Source of the DNA: Anaeromyces robustus
Lineage: Eukaryota > Neocallimastigomycota > Neocallimastigomycetes > Neocallimastigales > Neocallimastigaceae
NCBI GenBank assembly: GCA_002104895.1
Contig: MCFG01000030.1
Location: 63,501 to 127,500 of the forward strand
Length of the DNA stretch: 64,000 nucleotides
Direction: 5' to 3'
Made by a program: the position numbers and the translations under genes. Under the pieces are notes generated by a model. The model searched no databases, had not been told where the DNA came from, and saw nothing but the letters and a program-made list of their open reading frames with translations. Positions 37,717-49,400 of the stretch are shown piece after piece (positions within the stretch are counted from its first letter, which is position 1; every line of letters starts with the position of its first letter).

Positions 37717-38155
37717 ATTTATTATTTATAAAAATTAGTTGGTTAAAGCTATTAATTCAGGTAAATCATGTGATTTCATAACTTGTTCATTATCACCAAA
37801 AAGTGAATTACTATATTGTGTTGGTGAAGATAATAGTTTATATACCATTGATTTAACCTATAATAGATTAAGAAATCAAAATCCATTAAAGGTATCATTA
37901 ATTTATATAATTTTAATGTTCATTATCATTATAATTAATAAATTATAATCATTATTATTAATAAAATAATTATTTTTCATAATCTTTTTATTAATTTTTT
38001 TTTTATAATTAATTATTTTATTATAAATATTCATTATTTAATATATTAATGTATAAAAGTTGACTGAATCAGAAATTATTGGTATAACACAACATCCATA
38101 TTCAAATATTATGGCTTCATATGATGAAGATGGACATCTATCTTTATGGAAATAA
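34157..38155 (+). CDS. SMU1: Spliceosomal WD40 protein SMU1
   Basis: Twelve exons rebuilt from GT-AG sites and frame: 34157-34182, 34828-34894, 35057-35200, 35405-35557, 35756-35807, 35935-36122, 36314-36454, 36617-36840, 37077-37203, 37417-37596, 37739-37891, 38060-38155. They total 1551 nt, or 516 residues, against 513 in human SMU1. The protein opens [20 protein letters not shown] (LisH, about 6-38), then CTLH, then [31 protein letters not shown], and seven WD repeats from about 205. Diagnostic blocks are [45 protein letters not shown] and [13 protein letters not shown]1 works with RED in B-complex activation of the spliceosome. Exon 1 is only 26 nt. The introns are A/T-rich, several with (TTA)n. 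The conserved order leaves little doubt. Confidence 0.96.
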
Positions 38156-38170
38156 TTTAAATTGAAATTG

Positions 38171-38204
<34 letters not shown>

Positions 38205-38725
38205 GTTTTTATTTTTAATTTTATTTTAAAAATAATTATATTTGTATTAATTTAGTATATTTATTATTATAATTTTTTTTTATTTAATATTATATATTTT
38301 TATTAAAAAACAATTCTATTATATTATTATTTTAAAGTTAATTGAAAGGGAAAAAGAGATAAAAAAAAAAAAGTTGGTTTTTAAATTCAGAATAATAGTA
38401 TTATATGTATAATATTCATTATATATACAAAGCAAAAAAGTTTTTATTTAGATTTTTAATATTTTAAAATTTTTTATAGTTTTAAAATAATATATTATAT
38501 CATCATATAAAAAATTAATATATCAATAAAGAATTTCATTTTCAATTCATATAAAAAAATATACACAATTACATTATAATATATATATATTTTATTTTTT
38601 TTTATTTTTTATTTTTTTTTTTTTATTTATTTATTTTATTTTTTATTTTTTATACTTAATGTTTAATATATTTATAATTAATTATTTCATTGTTACATCA
38701 TTTTATCATTTTAATATACATTTAT

Positions 38726-38772
<47 letters not shown>

Positions 38773-39267
38773 TTTTTATTTTATTTTTTTTTTTTAAAAA
38801 ATTGATGTTTAAGAATTGTTAATACGAAAATTATGAATTATATATTATAAATATTATAAAATAAAAAAAAAACTTTTTTTTTTAAAGTTATTTTAGATAT
38901 TTGATTAATGATTTAATTATTATTATTATTTTTTTTTTTTTTAAAAAAATTTATTAATTTAATAAAAAATAATATTTGTTATAACAAATTTTGATAATAA
39001 CAGTTATTTTAATTAAAAAATTTTTTTTATAAAATATCAAATATATATACACATTTATATATATATATAAAGGAACAAATTTAGTTATTTTCTTTTGTTC
39101 TTGTTGTTATTATTATTGTTGTTGAAAATTATTTAAATTTATATATTTTGTAATATATATATCGTTCAATTATTTGTTAGTGTTGATATTGTTTCGTTGA
39201 ATAATTATTGATAATAACAATAGTATTAATTAATTAATTAATTAATTAATTAATTATAATTATTATA
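38156..39267. other. Convergent 3' intergenic region
   Basis: Lies between the 3' ends of SMU1 and the CBS gene. A T16 run passes directly into an A16 run (about 38171-38204), a potential hairpin just after the SMU1 stop. Further long T-runs occur near 38726-38770. No gene was seen. Confidence 0.6.
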
Positions 39268-41743
39268 TTAATCTAATTTTTTGAATTCTTCAATATTGAA
39301 TGAACTAACAATATCACTCATAGATACAATTCCAATTGGTTCATCTTCTTTATTAATAACAATAAGTCTTCTAGTTTGATAATATGTTAATCTTATTAAA
39401 GAAATTAATTTATAAATATTGCAAAATAAATTGATAAAAACAAATATATAAATATAAAAAAAAAAAATTAATATATTATTTTATATATATAAATATTATT
39501 CGTATATTATTATATAATATTCAACTTTTCTTTTTTAATTAAAAATCTTACTTTTTAATTAATTGAATAATAGTATAATTTTCTGTACAAGTGTATGGTT
39601 CTGGAATATCATCAAGAGCATTCTTTAAAAATGGCTATATATAATACATAATATATATGTGTTAATTGTTAAAAATGAAAGTAATATAAATATAAATTTT
39701 ATTTTATTTTATTTTACTTTATTTTATTTAAATAATAATAATATAATAATTAATTAAATAAAATATTAATAAAAAAAATTTTTTTTCTTGAAATACTTAC
39801 TAAAACTGGTTTAACAACTGAAATTATATAATTTAATTTTACAATTATTTATGATTAATAAAATATTGATTTAAGTAGATTTATTAATATACAATAAGTC
39901 TTTTTTTTTTTTTTTTTTTGTTTGTTTAATTTATTAATGAATTATATAATAATAACTTACATTGCTTTAAAGCATCTGGATTTAATCCTCTGACATTACC
40001 AGAGGTTAAAACTGAAATAATTGAATCATTTTTATCAATAATCTAAAATATTATTTATTTTATTTTATTTTATTTTTTTTTTTTTCATATATTATTATTT
40101 ATAAATATTAAAATAATTAAGTTATAATTATTTTTATTATAATGTTTTAATTTATATATATAAATGTATATTTTATAAAAATAAATATATTATATATATA
40201 TTATATACAAAACTTACACCAACACATTCAACCTTTTTCTCTAACTATTAAAAATAATTATTTTTATTTTTATTTTTTATTTTTAATTTTTTTTTTTTTT
40301 TGGAGATATATTTTTTAATATTTAAAAATTAATATTCATTATAACAATATCATATTAATAATAATAATAATAATAAAATATATATATATATATATATATT
40401 TACCATTAATAAAAATCCTTCTAAAGCAGATTCCTTGTAGGAAATAGTAATAAAGTCTAGAAGTTTAATATCATGGAAGAATTCTTGAGAAACTCTACCT
40501 TCAACGTTACATATAGCTTTTTTTAAAACAAGTCCAGCACAATCTTTAGCTTGTTGATCGAGTAATTCTTCATCAATTTTTTCAATATGATTAAATAAAT
40601 AATTTACTAAATCAACTTGAGTGATAATTTCATATTCATTATTATCATTTTTAACTAAGCAATGGTGATTATATTTACATAAAATATTTATTAATTCTCT
40701 AATTGTGACATCTTGAGTTATAATTTTTAATTCTAAATTAATTTCTTTTAAGAAATTCTTTACTGGTTGCTTTTATTATAATTAATTTATTTTAATAATA
40801 ATATTATATAATATTTATATACATAAATATTATAATAGTTAACAGTAACAATTTATTAAATAATAAAAATAAATGTTATTTTTATTTAATATTTTTTTTT
40901 AACTAATAATTTAATATATTATCAACATTTTATTATAATTATTATTATTATTTTATTTATTGGTTTATATATTTAATACTTAGAAAGTTATATGAATATT
41001 TTTTTTTATAATTACTTTAAAATAATCAAGATTATCAATAATTTCGTTGATATCACAATTACTATCTTCCATTTTTTCTTTTAACATCTATAATATAATA
41101 AAATATAAAAAAATAAAATAAAATAAAATAAAATAAAATAAAATAAAATACGTTTAATATATTATTAATTTTTTTTTTCTTTTTCACTTTTTACACCTTT
41201 AATTTTATTATATATATAATATTAATATATATTATAATTTTATATACCTTTAAAATATCACCTGGAATTAAATCAAACCTATTATATATTATATTTATAA
41301 TAATATATATATTTTTTAATATAATATTAATATTTAATATAAATGTTTTATTTGTTTTAAATTATTTTTGTAAAAATTAAAATGTTTTTCCAGTAACATA
41401 CAATGTAATATATCCAATATATTTTTTTTCTCCATTTTCTGAACGGTAAATTGGTAAGCAACGTAAATTGTTTTCTAAAAATATATTGTAAACTTCTTGA
41501 ATTGAAAGATTTTCCTTTAATATACATAAGGTATGAATAATATATTATATATATATATATTTATAAAGTTTAGCTTTTATTTTTATTTTTACTTTTAAAA
41601 TAAATATACATTAATAATTATGAATAAAGTATATATATATATATATTTACATCTCCATCAACAACAGTATTGTCATTTCTTTCTATAATTAAATCCTTAA
41701 CAGTGTGACTTTTACTGAATTCTTCAAATAATGGAAAAGACAT
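39268..41743 (-). CDS. Four-CBS-domain protein, AMPK gamma/SNF4-like
   Basis: Ten exons: 41743-41651, 41514-41402, 41278-41248, 41087-41016, 40769-40404, 40244-40218, 40042-39961, 39817-39801, 39634-39552, 39391-39268. They total 1008 nt, or 335 residues. Exon 8 is a 17-nt micro-exon (FVKPVL) and exon 6 only 27 nt; both keep frame with good donors (gtaagt). Four CBS motifs follow in order: SIQEVYNIFLENNLRCLPIYR…YIGYITLFDLI; VTIRELINILCKYNHHCLV…QVDLVNYL; ALEGFLLMLEKKVECVGIIDK; TIIQLIKKLTYYQTRRLIVI…VSMSDIV. Two Bateman modules at this length fit the gamma subunit of SNF1/AMPK, which binds adenine nucleotides. Sequence likeness is modest, so another CBS-only protein remains possible. Gene structure is firmer than function. 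Confidence 0.85.
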
Positions 41744-41829
41744 TTTTTTTATTTTATTAATTAATTTAAATTAAATATTTTTAAATTATTGTTTTTTACT
41801 TTTACTTTTTAATTATATATTTATTTTTA

Positions 41830-41863
<34 letters not shown>

Positions 41864-42433
41864 ATATATATAATAAAAAAAAAAATTAAAATAAATAAAG
41901 CTTTATAAATTTAAAATGTATTTTATCTTTCTTCCTTTAAAATAAAAAAATATTTTCGTTTATGATAGAAAATTAGTATTTAATTATATTATATTATATT
42001 TTATTATATTATGTTAAATATTAATATTATATAATATAATATATAAAAATATATATAAATACATAATTAAAAATATTTTTATTGTTTAACTAATATTTAA
42101 TAGGTTTAAATTTAAATTTAGGAAATGACAAGATGATAATTAAATTAAATTAAATATATGATTTTTTATATAACAAAAAATATTAATATATTTATGTTAA
42201 ATCCTAATATATTTGACAATTTAAATTAATATATATCAAATATAGTAAATATAATATCTATAATTTATTAATAATATATTATAATTCAATTTTAAATATA
42301 TTATTTAATTAAATTAACTACTTTTTTGGTTAAACAAAAATTTTATTTATGAATGGTTAACTAAAATCAACAAAAATGTTGCAGTAAGTGTAAAAATTAA
42401 ATATATAAAATAAAATATAATTAAATAAATAAG

Positions 42434-42464
<31 letters not shown>

Positions 42465-42509
42465 GTAAATAAATAAATAAATAAATAAATAAATAGATAG
42501 ATAAATAAG

Positions 42510-42540
<31 letters not shown>

Positions 42541-43182
42541 AAAAATAGATAAATAATAATTAATAATTTAATAATATAAAAAAGTAAAAAAAAAAAAAGT
42601 TACTTTTATTGTTTTTTAATTATTAATTTATGTATTTGTTTACTTATTAATATAATAATTATAAAAATTATAATAATAAGCCTATTACTCTATAAAAAAT
42701 AATTTATAAATTTTAATTCATATTTTTTATTTTATTTTTTGAAAAATGAAAAGTTAGATATTTAAATGGGAGTTTTAATAATATGTTATTTGAACTTTTG
42801 ATTAATTTTTATTTTTGTTTTATTTTTTTATTTATTTATTTATTTATTTAATAATTGATTTCTGTGGGATTAATATATCATTGTAAATATTCATTTATTA
42901 ATATAAATAAATAATAGTAATAAAATTATTATCATTATTATTTATCATTTGGTAGATTCTATACTTCATATAATCCACCATATTTAATTTCTATTTCTAA
43001 TTTTATTTTTTCCCCATAAAAAAAAAAATGGAATGTTAAAATCATTAACAGTGTTATTATTTTTTTATGGGGAAAAAATATATATATGAGTTTTTGATAC
43101 ATATAAATAATAGTATTATTTTTTTATGGGGAAAAAAAAATATAAATACATATATATTACACATTTTACATATTGTTTTGTT
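41744..43182. other. Intergenic DNA upstream of the CBS gene
   Basis: Holds (AAAT)n at about 42420-42545 with AAGT/AGAT variants. An inverted repeat has arms at about 43004-43028 and 43054-43080 (attttttccccataaaaaaa and its complement), and a further direct copy of the right arm lies near 43110-43139. No gene was seen. Confidence 0.6.
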
Positions 43183-43319
43183 GGGAGAGTTGCATTTCGC
43201 AATGTTGCATTTCGCAATGTTGCATTTCGCAATGGGGCGCATGACAAAGATTTGTAGGTTGCATTTCGCAATGTTGCATTTCGCAATGGGGCGCATAATT
43301 ATATAAATAATTAAATAAA

Positions 43320-43990
43320 TAAAAATATAATATAAAAATTATTTAAAAATTTTTTTTTTTATTTAATAATATTTTTTTTATTTAATAATATTTTTTATTT
43401 AATATTTTAATAATATTGAATATTTTTTTTAGTATAATAATATTTTAGTTATTTTTTTTAATTAATAATATTAAATATTTTTTTTATTTAATAATATTTT
43501 TTTACTTAATAATATTTGTTTATTTAATAATATTTTTTATTTAATATTTTAATAGTATTGAATATTTTTTTTTTATTTAATATTTTAATAGTATTGAATA
43601 TTTTTTTTTTATTTAATATTTTAATAATATTGAATATTTTTTTTATTTAATAATATTTTAATAATATTGAATATTTAATATTGAATATTTTTTTAGTATT
43701 TTAATAATATTTTATTTATTTTTTTTTTAATTAATAATATTAAATATTTTTTTTATTTAATAATATTTTTTTACTTAATAATATTTGTTTATTTGATAAT
43801 ATTTTTTATTTAATATTTTAATAGTATTGAATATTTTTTTTATTTAATAATGTTTTAATAATATTGAATATTTAATATTGAATATTTTTATTTAACAATA
43901 TTTAATAATATTGAATATTTTTTGAATATTTTTTAATATTATAATAATATTGAATATTTTTTTTTATTTAATAATATTTAATAATATTTA
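43320..43990. repeat. Subterminal minisatellite of MULE copy D
   Basis: Degenerate units of tttatttaataatattttaa and aatattgaatatttttt, about 30-60 bp each, fill the left subterminal region. Shorter versions occupy the same place in copies B (about 2510-2690) and C (about 30390-30570), so the array has expanded within the family. Confidence 0.85.
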
Positions 43991-44156
43991 ATAATATTAT
44001 TATTTATTAATAAATATATTAATATTTTTCAAACTAACCCAATCAATGATAAATAAAATTCTTTAATCATTATTATTGAATTAGATTTATATTTTTTAGA
44101 ATAATTTTGATAGTCAATTAATTATAATTTATAATTTTTGTGATCATCTTCATTTG

Positions 44157-44660
44157 TTATAATTTATATTTATTTAAATCAAATAAACAATTAAACCATA
44201 ATTCAACAATATCATTTTTATTATAGCCATTTTTAATTAGCTCGGATTCCAGTTTTTCGTAGTGTCTAATTAAACCATCAATTTCCTCCGTTCTTCCTAA
44301 TATTCTTTTCTTTTTATTCCATATTCCTCCAATTCTTCTTTCGTAATCATTGTAAGATAAAGATTCTTCTTTTTGTAATGTATATATTAATTTATAGAAA
44401 GAAGGTTTTTTTGCAAATAAATTATTTAAGTAATTATTAAAAGATTCAGACGCATTATTTGTAATATGTTCTATACTTTTGTAATAATTCCAGGATTTTA
44501 TATCATAATTATTTAAGTATGTATTCTTAAAATATTCTAAGAATTTTAAAAATTGGAAACGATCACATGCTTCGCATGAACTTTTAATTTTATTATAAAT
44601 ATTAAATATGTATTCAGGGTTTATGAAAGGTAAGTTAGAAATAGCTTTATAATAAATATA
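44157..44660 (-). pseudogene. MULE transposase, C-terminal part
   Basis: Open on the minus strand from the retrotransposon junction to the stop at 44157, about 168 residues. It contains CEACDRFQFLKFLEYFKNTY, SWNYYKSIEHITNNASESF, KKPSFYKLIYTLQKEESLS, DYERRIGGIW and NDIVELWFNCL. It matches the relic at 1025-1374. The reading frame continues in register across the insertion site into 51501-51575, so this exon was intact at that point when the retrotransposon arrived. The domain lies after the MULE catalytic core. Confidence 0.85.
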
Positions 44661-44665
44661 TAAAA

Positions 44666-45139
44666 TGTTAAGGATTTGAATGGATTATAGATATAAGCCA
44701 CATTATATCTATTAAATATTTATTATTCAGCATGTTTATGCGCCCCAAATCCTTATACAATTTAATTATTATTAATTTTATTAATAATACAGTTGAATAT
44801 AAATTATACTTTTATTTTATTAACAAATTATATTCTTATCTTATATTATTTTAATATATATTACTATAATTAATATAAATATTAATTTACTTATATTATT
44901 GTATTGTTCAATGAAATGTATAAAAGATTGATGAAATATGTATTCTTACATTCTTTGTAAGATTATTAACCTAATAATAATCTAATAAAATATAATTATA
45001 AAATAATTAAACAAATTTAAATAAAGAAACTATATTTATAATAAAACTTATAATAAAATTAATATTAGTGAACACCCTACGTATTAGATTATTGAGCATT
45101 TCGACCAAGTTAAACTTTAAACCAAACTAAAACTTTACA
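44666..45139 (+). repeat. 5' LTR
   Basis: 474 bp, starting tgttaaggatttg and ending aaaactttaca. Within the first 100 bp, aaggatttg and caaatcctt form a 9-bp inverted repeat. That segment also holds aagccacatta and tatgcgcccc, words shared with the MULE ends in this window. A tataaaag near 44920 may be the promoter TATA box. Confidence 0.95.
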
Positions 45140-45173
45140 ATAATCTTACCTGCTGTTTTGTAACTTCCTTGGA

Positions 45174-46373
45174 ATGCCAAAGTTCTCCTTAAGAAAAAAC
45201 ACGGGTTATTCTGCTAAATCGGACGAAGAAATAGAGATGAATCAAGAAGATTCAGTTCAACAATTAAGAATAGAAGCCTCACAAGCCTGCAATTCCTTAG
45301 CTGAAGGGCTTGAACAATTAAGTAATGAGACTTCCCAAGCTTGCTCAAATATTATGTCTGGAGTAAATCAAGGCTTCGTCTCAAAGGATGATTTGCAATG
45401 TTACCATCAAGAGGTAATGAAACAATTTCAATCCTACGAGCGTGCTAATAATGAGATAATGAACTCTTTAGAATCTCTGAAAAAGGCTACTCTCTACTTT
45501 AAGCGCGAACTTACACAAAGAGAGAGACTTTATCCTGGTGCTACGGCTTCTACTAGCGAACAACCAACTCCTGTAGCTACCACTTCTGCTCCTCAAGCTA
45601 CTTTCGATGATAACGCTTCTACTACTACCAGGTTTGACGTAGACAACGACGTTATCATGAGAACAGCTTTTCCCTATACTGTTGCTCAGGTACCGGAACC
45701 TGGTCTTTTTTACGGCGATATCTCCGAAATTGAACTATTCTGTCAACTTTGCGGAGATACATTCAAAACTTATCCTTGTAAGTTATGGCCCGAAGAAGCA
45801 AAAATCAACTTCGTTCAGTCTAGGTTGCGTGGAGCTGCAAGAAGTTGGTATCAAACAAAATATCCTATTGGTACTATTCCATCCTCTTTATGGACCCTTC
45901 TAGAAGAATTAAAAAGAGCCTTTCCTGATGTCGTTAACAGGAAACTAAAGAAGATTAAATTAGCCAATATAAAGCATAATTACGGAAAAATCAATGAGTA
46001 TATTGATGAATTCCGTAAGTTAACTGCTGATTTAGCTTGGCCTGAAGAACCTTTAGCTTTATTCTTTTATAAAGGTCTTCATCCTAAATACAAGGATGAA
46101 ATAAACAAAATGGAAAAGTTTCCTGAGAAGCTCGAAGAAATCATAACAAAGTGTATCTTGTTAGAGTCTTCTCAAGAAATGAATGCAAAGATCAGTCAGT
46201 TCTCCGGAAATAGAACTGACAAGAAGAAAAATTCAAGTTCCCGTCCGCAGAATACCGAAAAGAAGAACAAAAATACTAATTTTAATAAAAACAATAATTT
46301 TTACAATAAGTCTAAAAACAACAGTAACGACAACCGCGTTACTGATGTTCAAAAGATCAGTTCAAAAAACTAG
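45174..46373 (+). CDS. Gag-like protein of the Ty3/Gypsy element
   Basis: 399 residues: a polar N-terminal segment, a coiled-coil-prone region, and a Ty3-type retrotransposon gag domain (about 180-330, with LRGAARSWYQ and FYKGLHPKYKDEI). A Lys/Asn-rich basic tail would serve as the RNA-binding part. No CCHC knuckle was seen. Structural protein of the element's particle. Pol follows 29 bp downstream in a different frame; in this family Pol is commonly made by recoding at the gag-pol junction. Confidence 0.9.
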   Translation: MPKFSLRKNTGYSAKSDEEIEMNQEDSVQQLRIEASQACNSLAEGLEQLSNETSQACSNIMSGVNQGFVSKDDLQCYHQEVMKQFQSYERANNEIMNSLESLKKATLYFKRELTQRERLYPGATASTSEQPTPVATTSAPQATFDDNASTTTRFDVDNDVIMRTAFPYTVAQVPEPGLFYGDISEIELFCQLCGDTFKTYPCKLWPEEAKINFVQSRLRGAARSWYQTKYPIGTIPSSLWTLLEELKRAFPDVVNRKLKKIKLANIKHNYGKINEYIDEFRKLTADLAWPEEPLALFFYKGLHPKYKDEINKMEKFPEKLEEIITKCILLESSQEMNAKISQFSGNRTDKKKNSSSRPQNTEKKNKNTNFNKNNNFYNKSKNNSNDNRVTDVQKISSKN

Positions 46374-46402
46374 TTGATGGACTTCAAAAGAAGTCCTCTC
46401 CT

Positions 46403-49400
46403 TTGAACTTCTCAAAGGAAGTTCAACATAACTTAACTACTCTAAACAATAGTCTCCCTGAATCATTTTTCTCATTTAATTCACACATTCCCATTTTAAA
46501 TGAGAATAACAAAATTATTAAATACCAAGTTAGATCCATTCTAGATACTGGATCACTTTGCAACTTTATTTCATCAAATCTTGTTAAAAAACTTAATTTA
46601 AATATTAACAAATGTCAAAGCAAAATTTTAATAAAAGGAATTAGTGGAGATACAGATTCAATAAATCGCTTTGTATCTCTTAAATTTCAAATAAAATTAT
46701 TAATCAATAAGAAATTCAGATTTATCCGTTTTAAACAAAAATTTTTGGTCTCAGACCATCTCCCTGTCGATTTACTTCTTGGTAATCAATTTATGGAGAA
46801 ATATAAAATCCACTATAATTATCGAAATAAATATGTTTATTCTACTCTTAGTTTAAATCATTTTAAAGATGATTTAATAAAAACTTTTTCTTATAATAAA
46901 AATAATAAGTCAAATCAGTATAATTATAATTTTTTAATTTACTCTTTTCTTTCACAAAAAGATGTCTCTGGATCTGAGGAACCTAACATTGAAGACATCC
47001 CAGAACCATATAGAGATCTCGCAGTTGTCTTTAGCAAAAAAGAAGCAGACAAACTCCCTCCACACCGTCTTACCGATTGTGAAATTATATTAAAAGATGG
47101 TGCTACCCTCCATTATGGTCCTATCTACCAATTATCCTTAGAAGAAGAAGAAACTCTCAAGGAATATATCGAAGACATGTCAGAAAAGGGCTTTATCAGA
47201 GAATCTAACTCTCCTGCAGGTTATCCTGTCTTATTCCAGAAGAAACGTGATGGTTCTCTTAGACTTTGCGTTGATTATAAAAAATTAAATGCGGTTACTG
47301 TTAGAAACTCTTATCCAATTCCGCTTATCAGGGATATAATCGAACGCGTGAAGGGAGCAAAATACTTTACTAAATTAGATTTACGCTCCGCTTATAATTT
47401 AATTAGAATTAAGGAAGGTGACGAATATAAAACTGCCTTCCGTACTAAATATGGTCATTACGAATACTTAGTAATGCCATTTGGATTAAAAAATGCCCCA
47501 GCTGTCTTCCAATCGTTTATTAATTCTGTTCTTAGACCATTTTTAGAAAAATCAGTTATTTTGTATCTTGATGATATACTCATCTACTCTGAAAATCTAG
47601 AAGAACATCATAAAACTGTTCGTGATGTTCTTAAGAAGTTAATTGAAAACAACTTGTTCGCTAAACTATCTAAATGTGAATTCGATAAAGACAAAGTCGA
47701 ATTCTTAGGTCACGTAATCTCAGGATCAGGTATATCTACCGACCCGAAGAAAATCAAGACAATTGAAGAATGGCCTGTCCCTAAATGTGTAAAGGATGTG
47801 CAAAGATTCGTTGGTCTTTGCAATTACTATAGAAGATTTGTAAAGGACTTCTCCTCAATCGCTAAACCTTTACACACTTTAACAAAAAAGGGGAAGAAAT
47901 TTATCTGGTCTCCAGAATGCGACTCCGCATTCTCAATCTTAAAGAAACGTTTGACGACTTCTCCCGTCCTTCTCCATCCCGACAATACTAAGCAATTTAT
48001 TGTCGAATGCGACGCTAGCAATTTTGCTATTGGCGCTGTACTTTCGCAATATGATGAGGATAACAAACTTCATCCTGTTGCGTACCATTCGAGAAGTCTT
48101 AATAACGCAGAACTGAACTATCCAATTACTGATAAAGAACTTTTGGCTATTAAGGATTCTTTCTCTACCTGGCGTCATCTCTTATTAGGTGCTAAGTTCA
48201 AGGTGAAAGTATTCACCGATCACAAGAACTTAATATACACTCTTGGTGGTAAAATTGGTAACCAACGACAACATCGTTGGCATTTATTTTTCCAAGAGTA
48301 TGATTTCGAACTTATTTATCGCCAGGGTAATAAAAACGGAAAGCCAGATTCTCTATCAAGAAGACCGGACTACGTAAAAGATGATATAGAAGAAGAACCA
48401 GAGTTCATTTTGGATAAAAAGAACATTAGCTCTACTCCCTGTTTGATTAGTATAACAAATGATTTTCTCTCGAATATTAAAAAGCATCTTAAAAATGATC
48501 CTGTAGCCGAAGACCTTCGTCTTTACTTCGCTCCCAATAATGCAAATCAAGATTATTTTTATAAACCGTTCAGAAAAATGAACAAATTTAAAATCGAAGA
48601 CAATCTTATATTTTATAACAATTTAATATATATTCCTAAGGAACTTCGCTTAGAAATACTCATGAGATATCATGAGACTCCCGCCGCCGGTCATTTAGGT
48701 GTCAAAAGAACCTTGGAACTTATCTCTAGGAACTTTTGGTGGCCTAAAATGGAAGACGATGTCAAAGACTTTGTTAAATCATGCGAAACATGCATGAGAA
48801 ATAAAAAGTCAAGACATCGAAAATTTGGATTACTTCAACCCTTAGAAGTTCCTGAAAGACCTTGGAAATCAATTGAAATCGACTTTCTTTGTGGGCTTCC
48901 TCCTTCCAAAGGTTATACAGTAATAATGGTAGTTGTTGATCGCTTTTCTAAAATGATACACCTTGTTCCATTTAAGGATATACCCAATGCAGCACAAACA
49001 GCTAAAGCTTTTATCAATTCAATTTATAGACTGCATGGGCTTCCTTACGATATAATAACTGATAGAGGAACTCAATTTACTAGTGATTTATGGCAAGAGT
49101 TCCTTCTTATTTTAGGTGTTCAATCAAAAATAGCAACTACCGACCACCACGAAACCGTTGGACAAGTTGAACGATGTAACTCCTACATCGAACAATACCT
49201 CCGCTGTTTCTCAAGATCCTTTTATCACAATGACTGGGCTGACTTCCTACCGCTAGCTGAGTTTGCCTACAACAACTCAATTCACCCTTCTACCAACGAA
49301 ACTCCCTTCTTTGTAAATTATGGATTCCACCCGTATATGGACGAATTCACTCTACTTCCAACAACTAATATAAATCACAAAACCATTCAAAAGGTTGCCG

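Noticed and set aside
43183-43300. Short regularly repeated motif that might suggest a CRISPR array
   Set aside because: Units are adjacent and without unique spacers. They form the terminal repeat of a DNA transposon in a eukaryotic genome.
43057-43306. Paired open frames on both strands with repeated AKCNIAKCN / LHFAMLHFAM
   Set aside because: They are translations of the stacked tgcatttcgcaatg motif at the left end of MULE copy D, not proteins.
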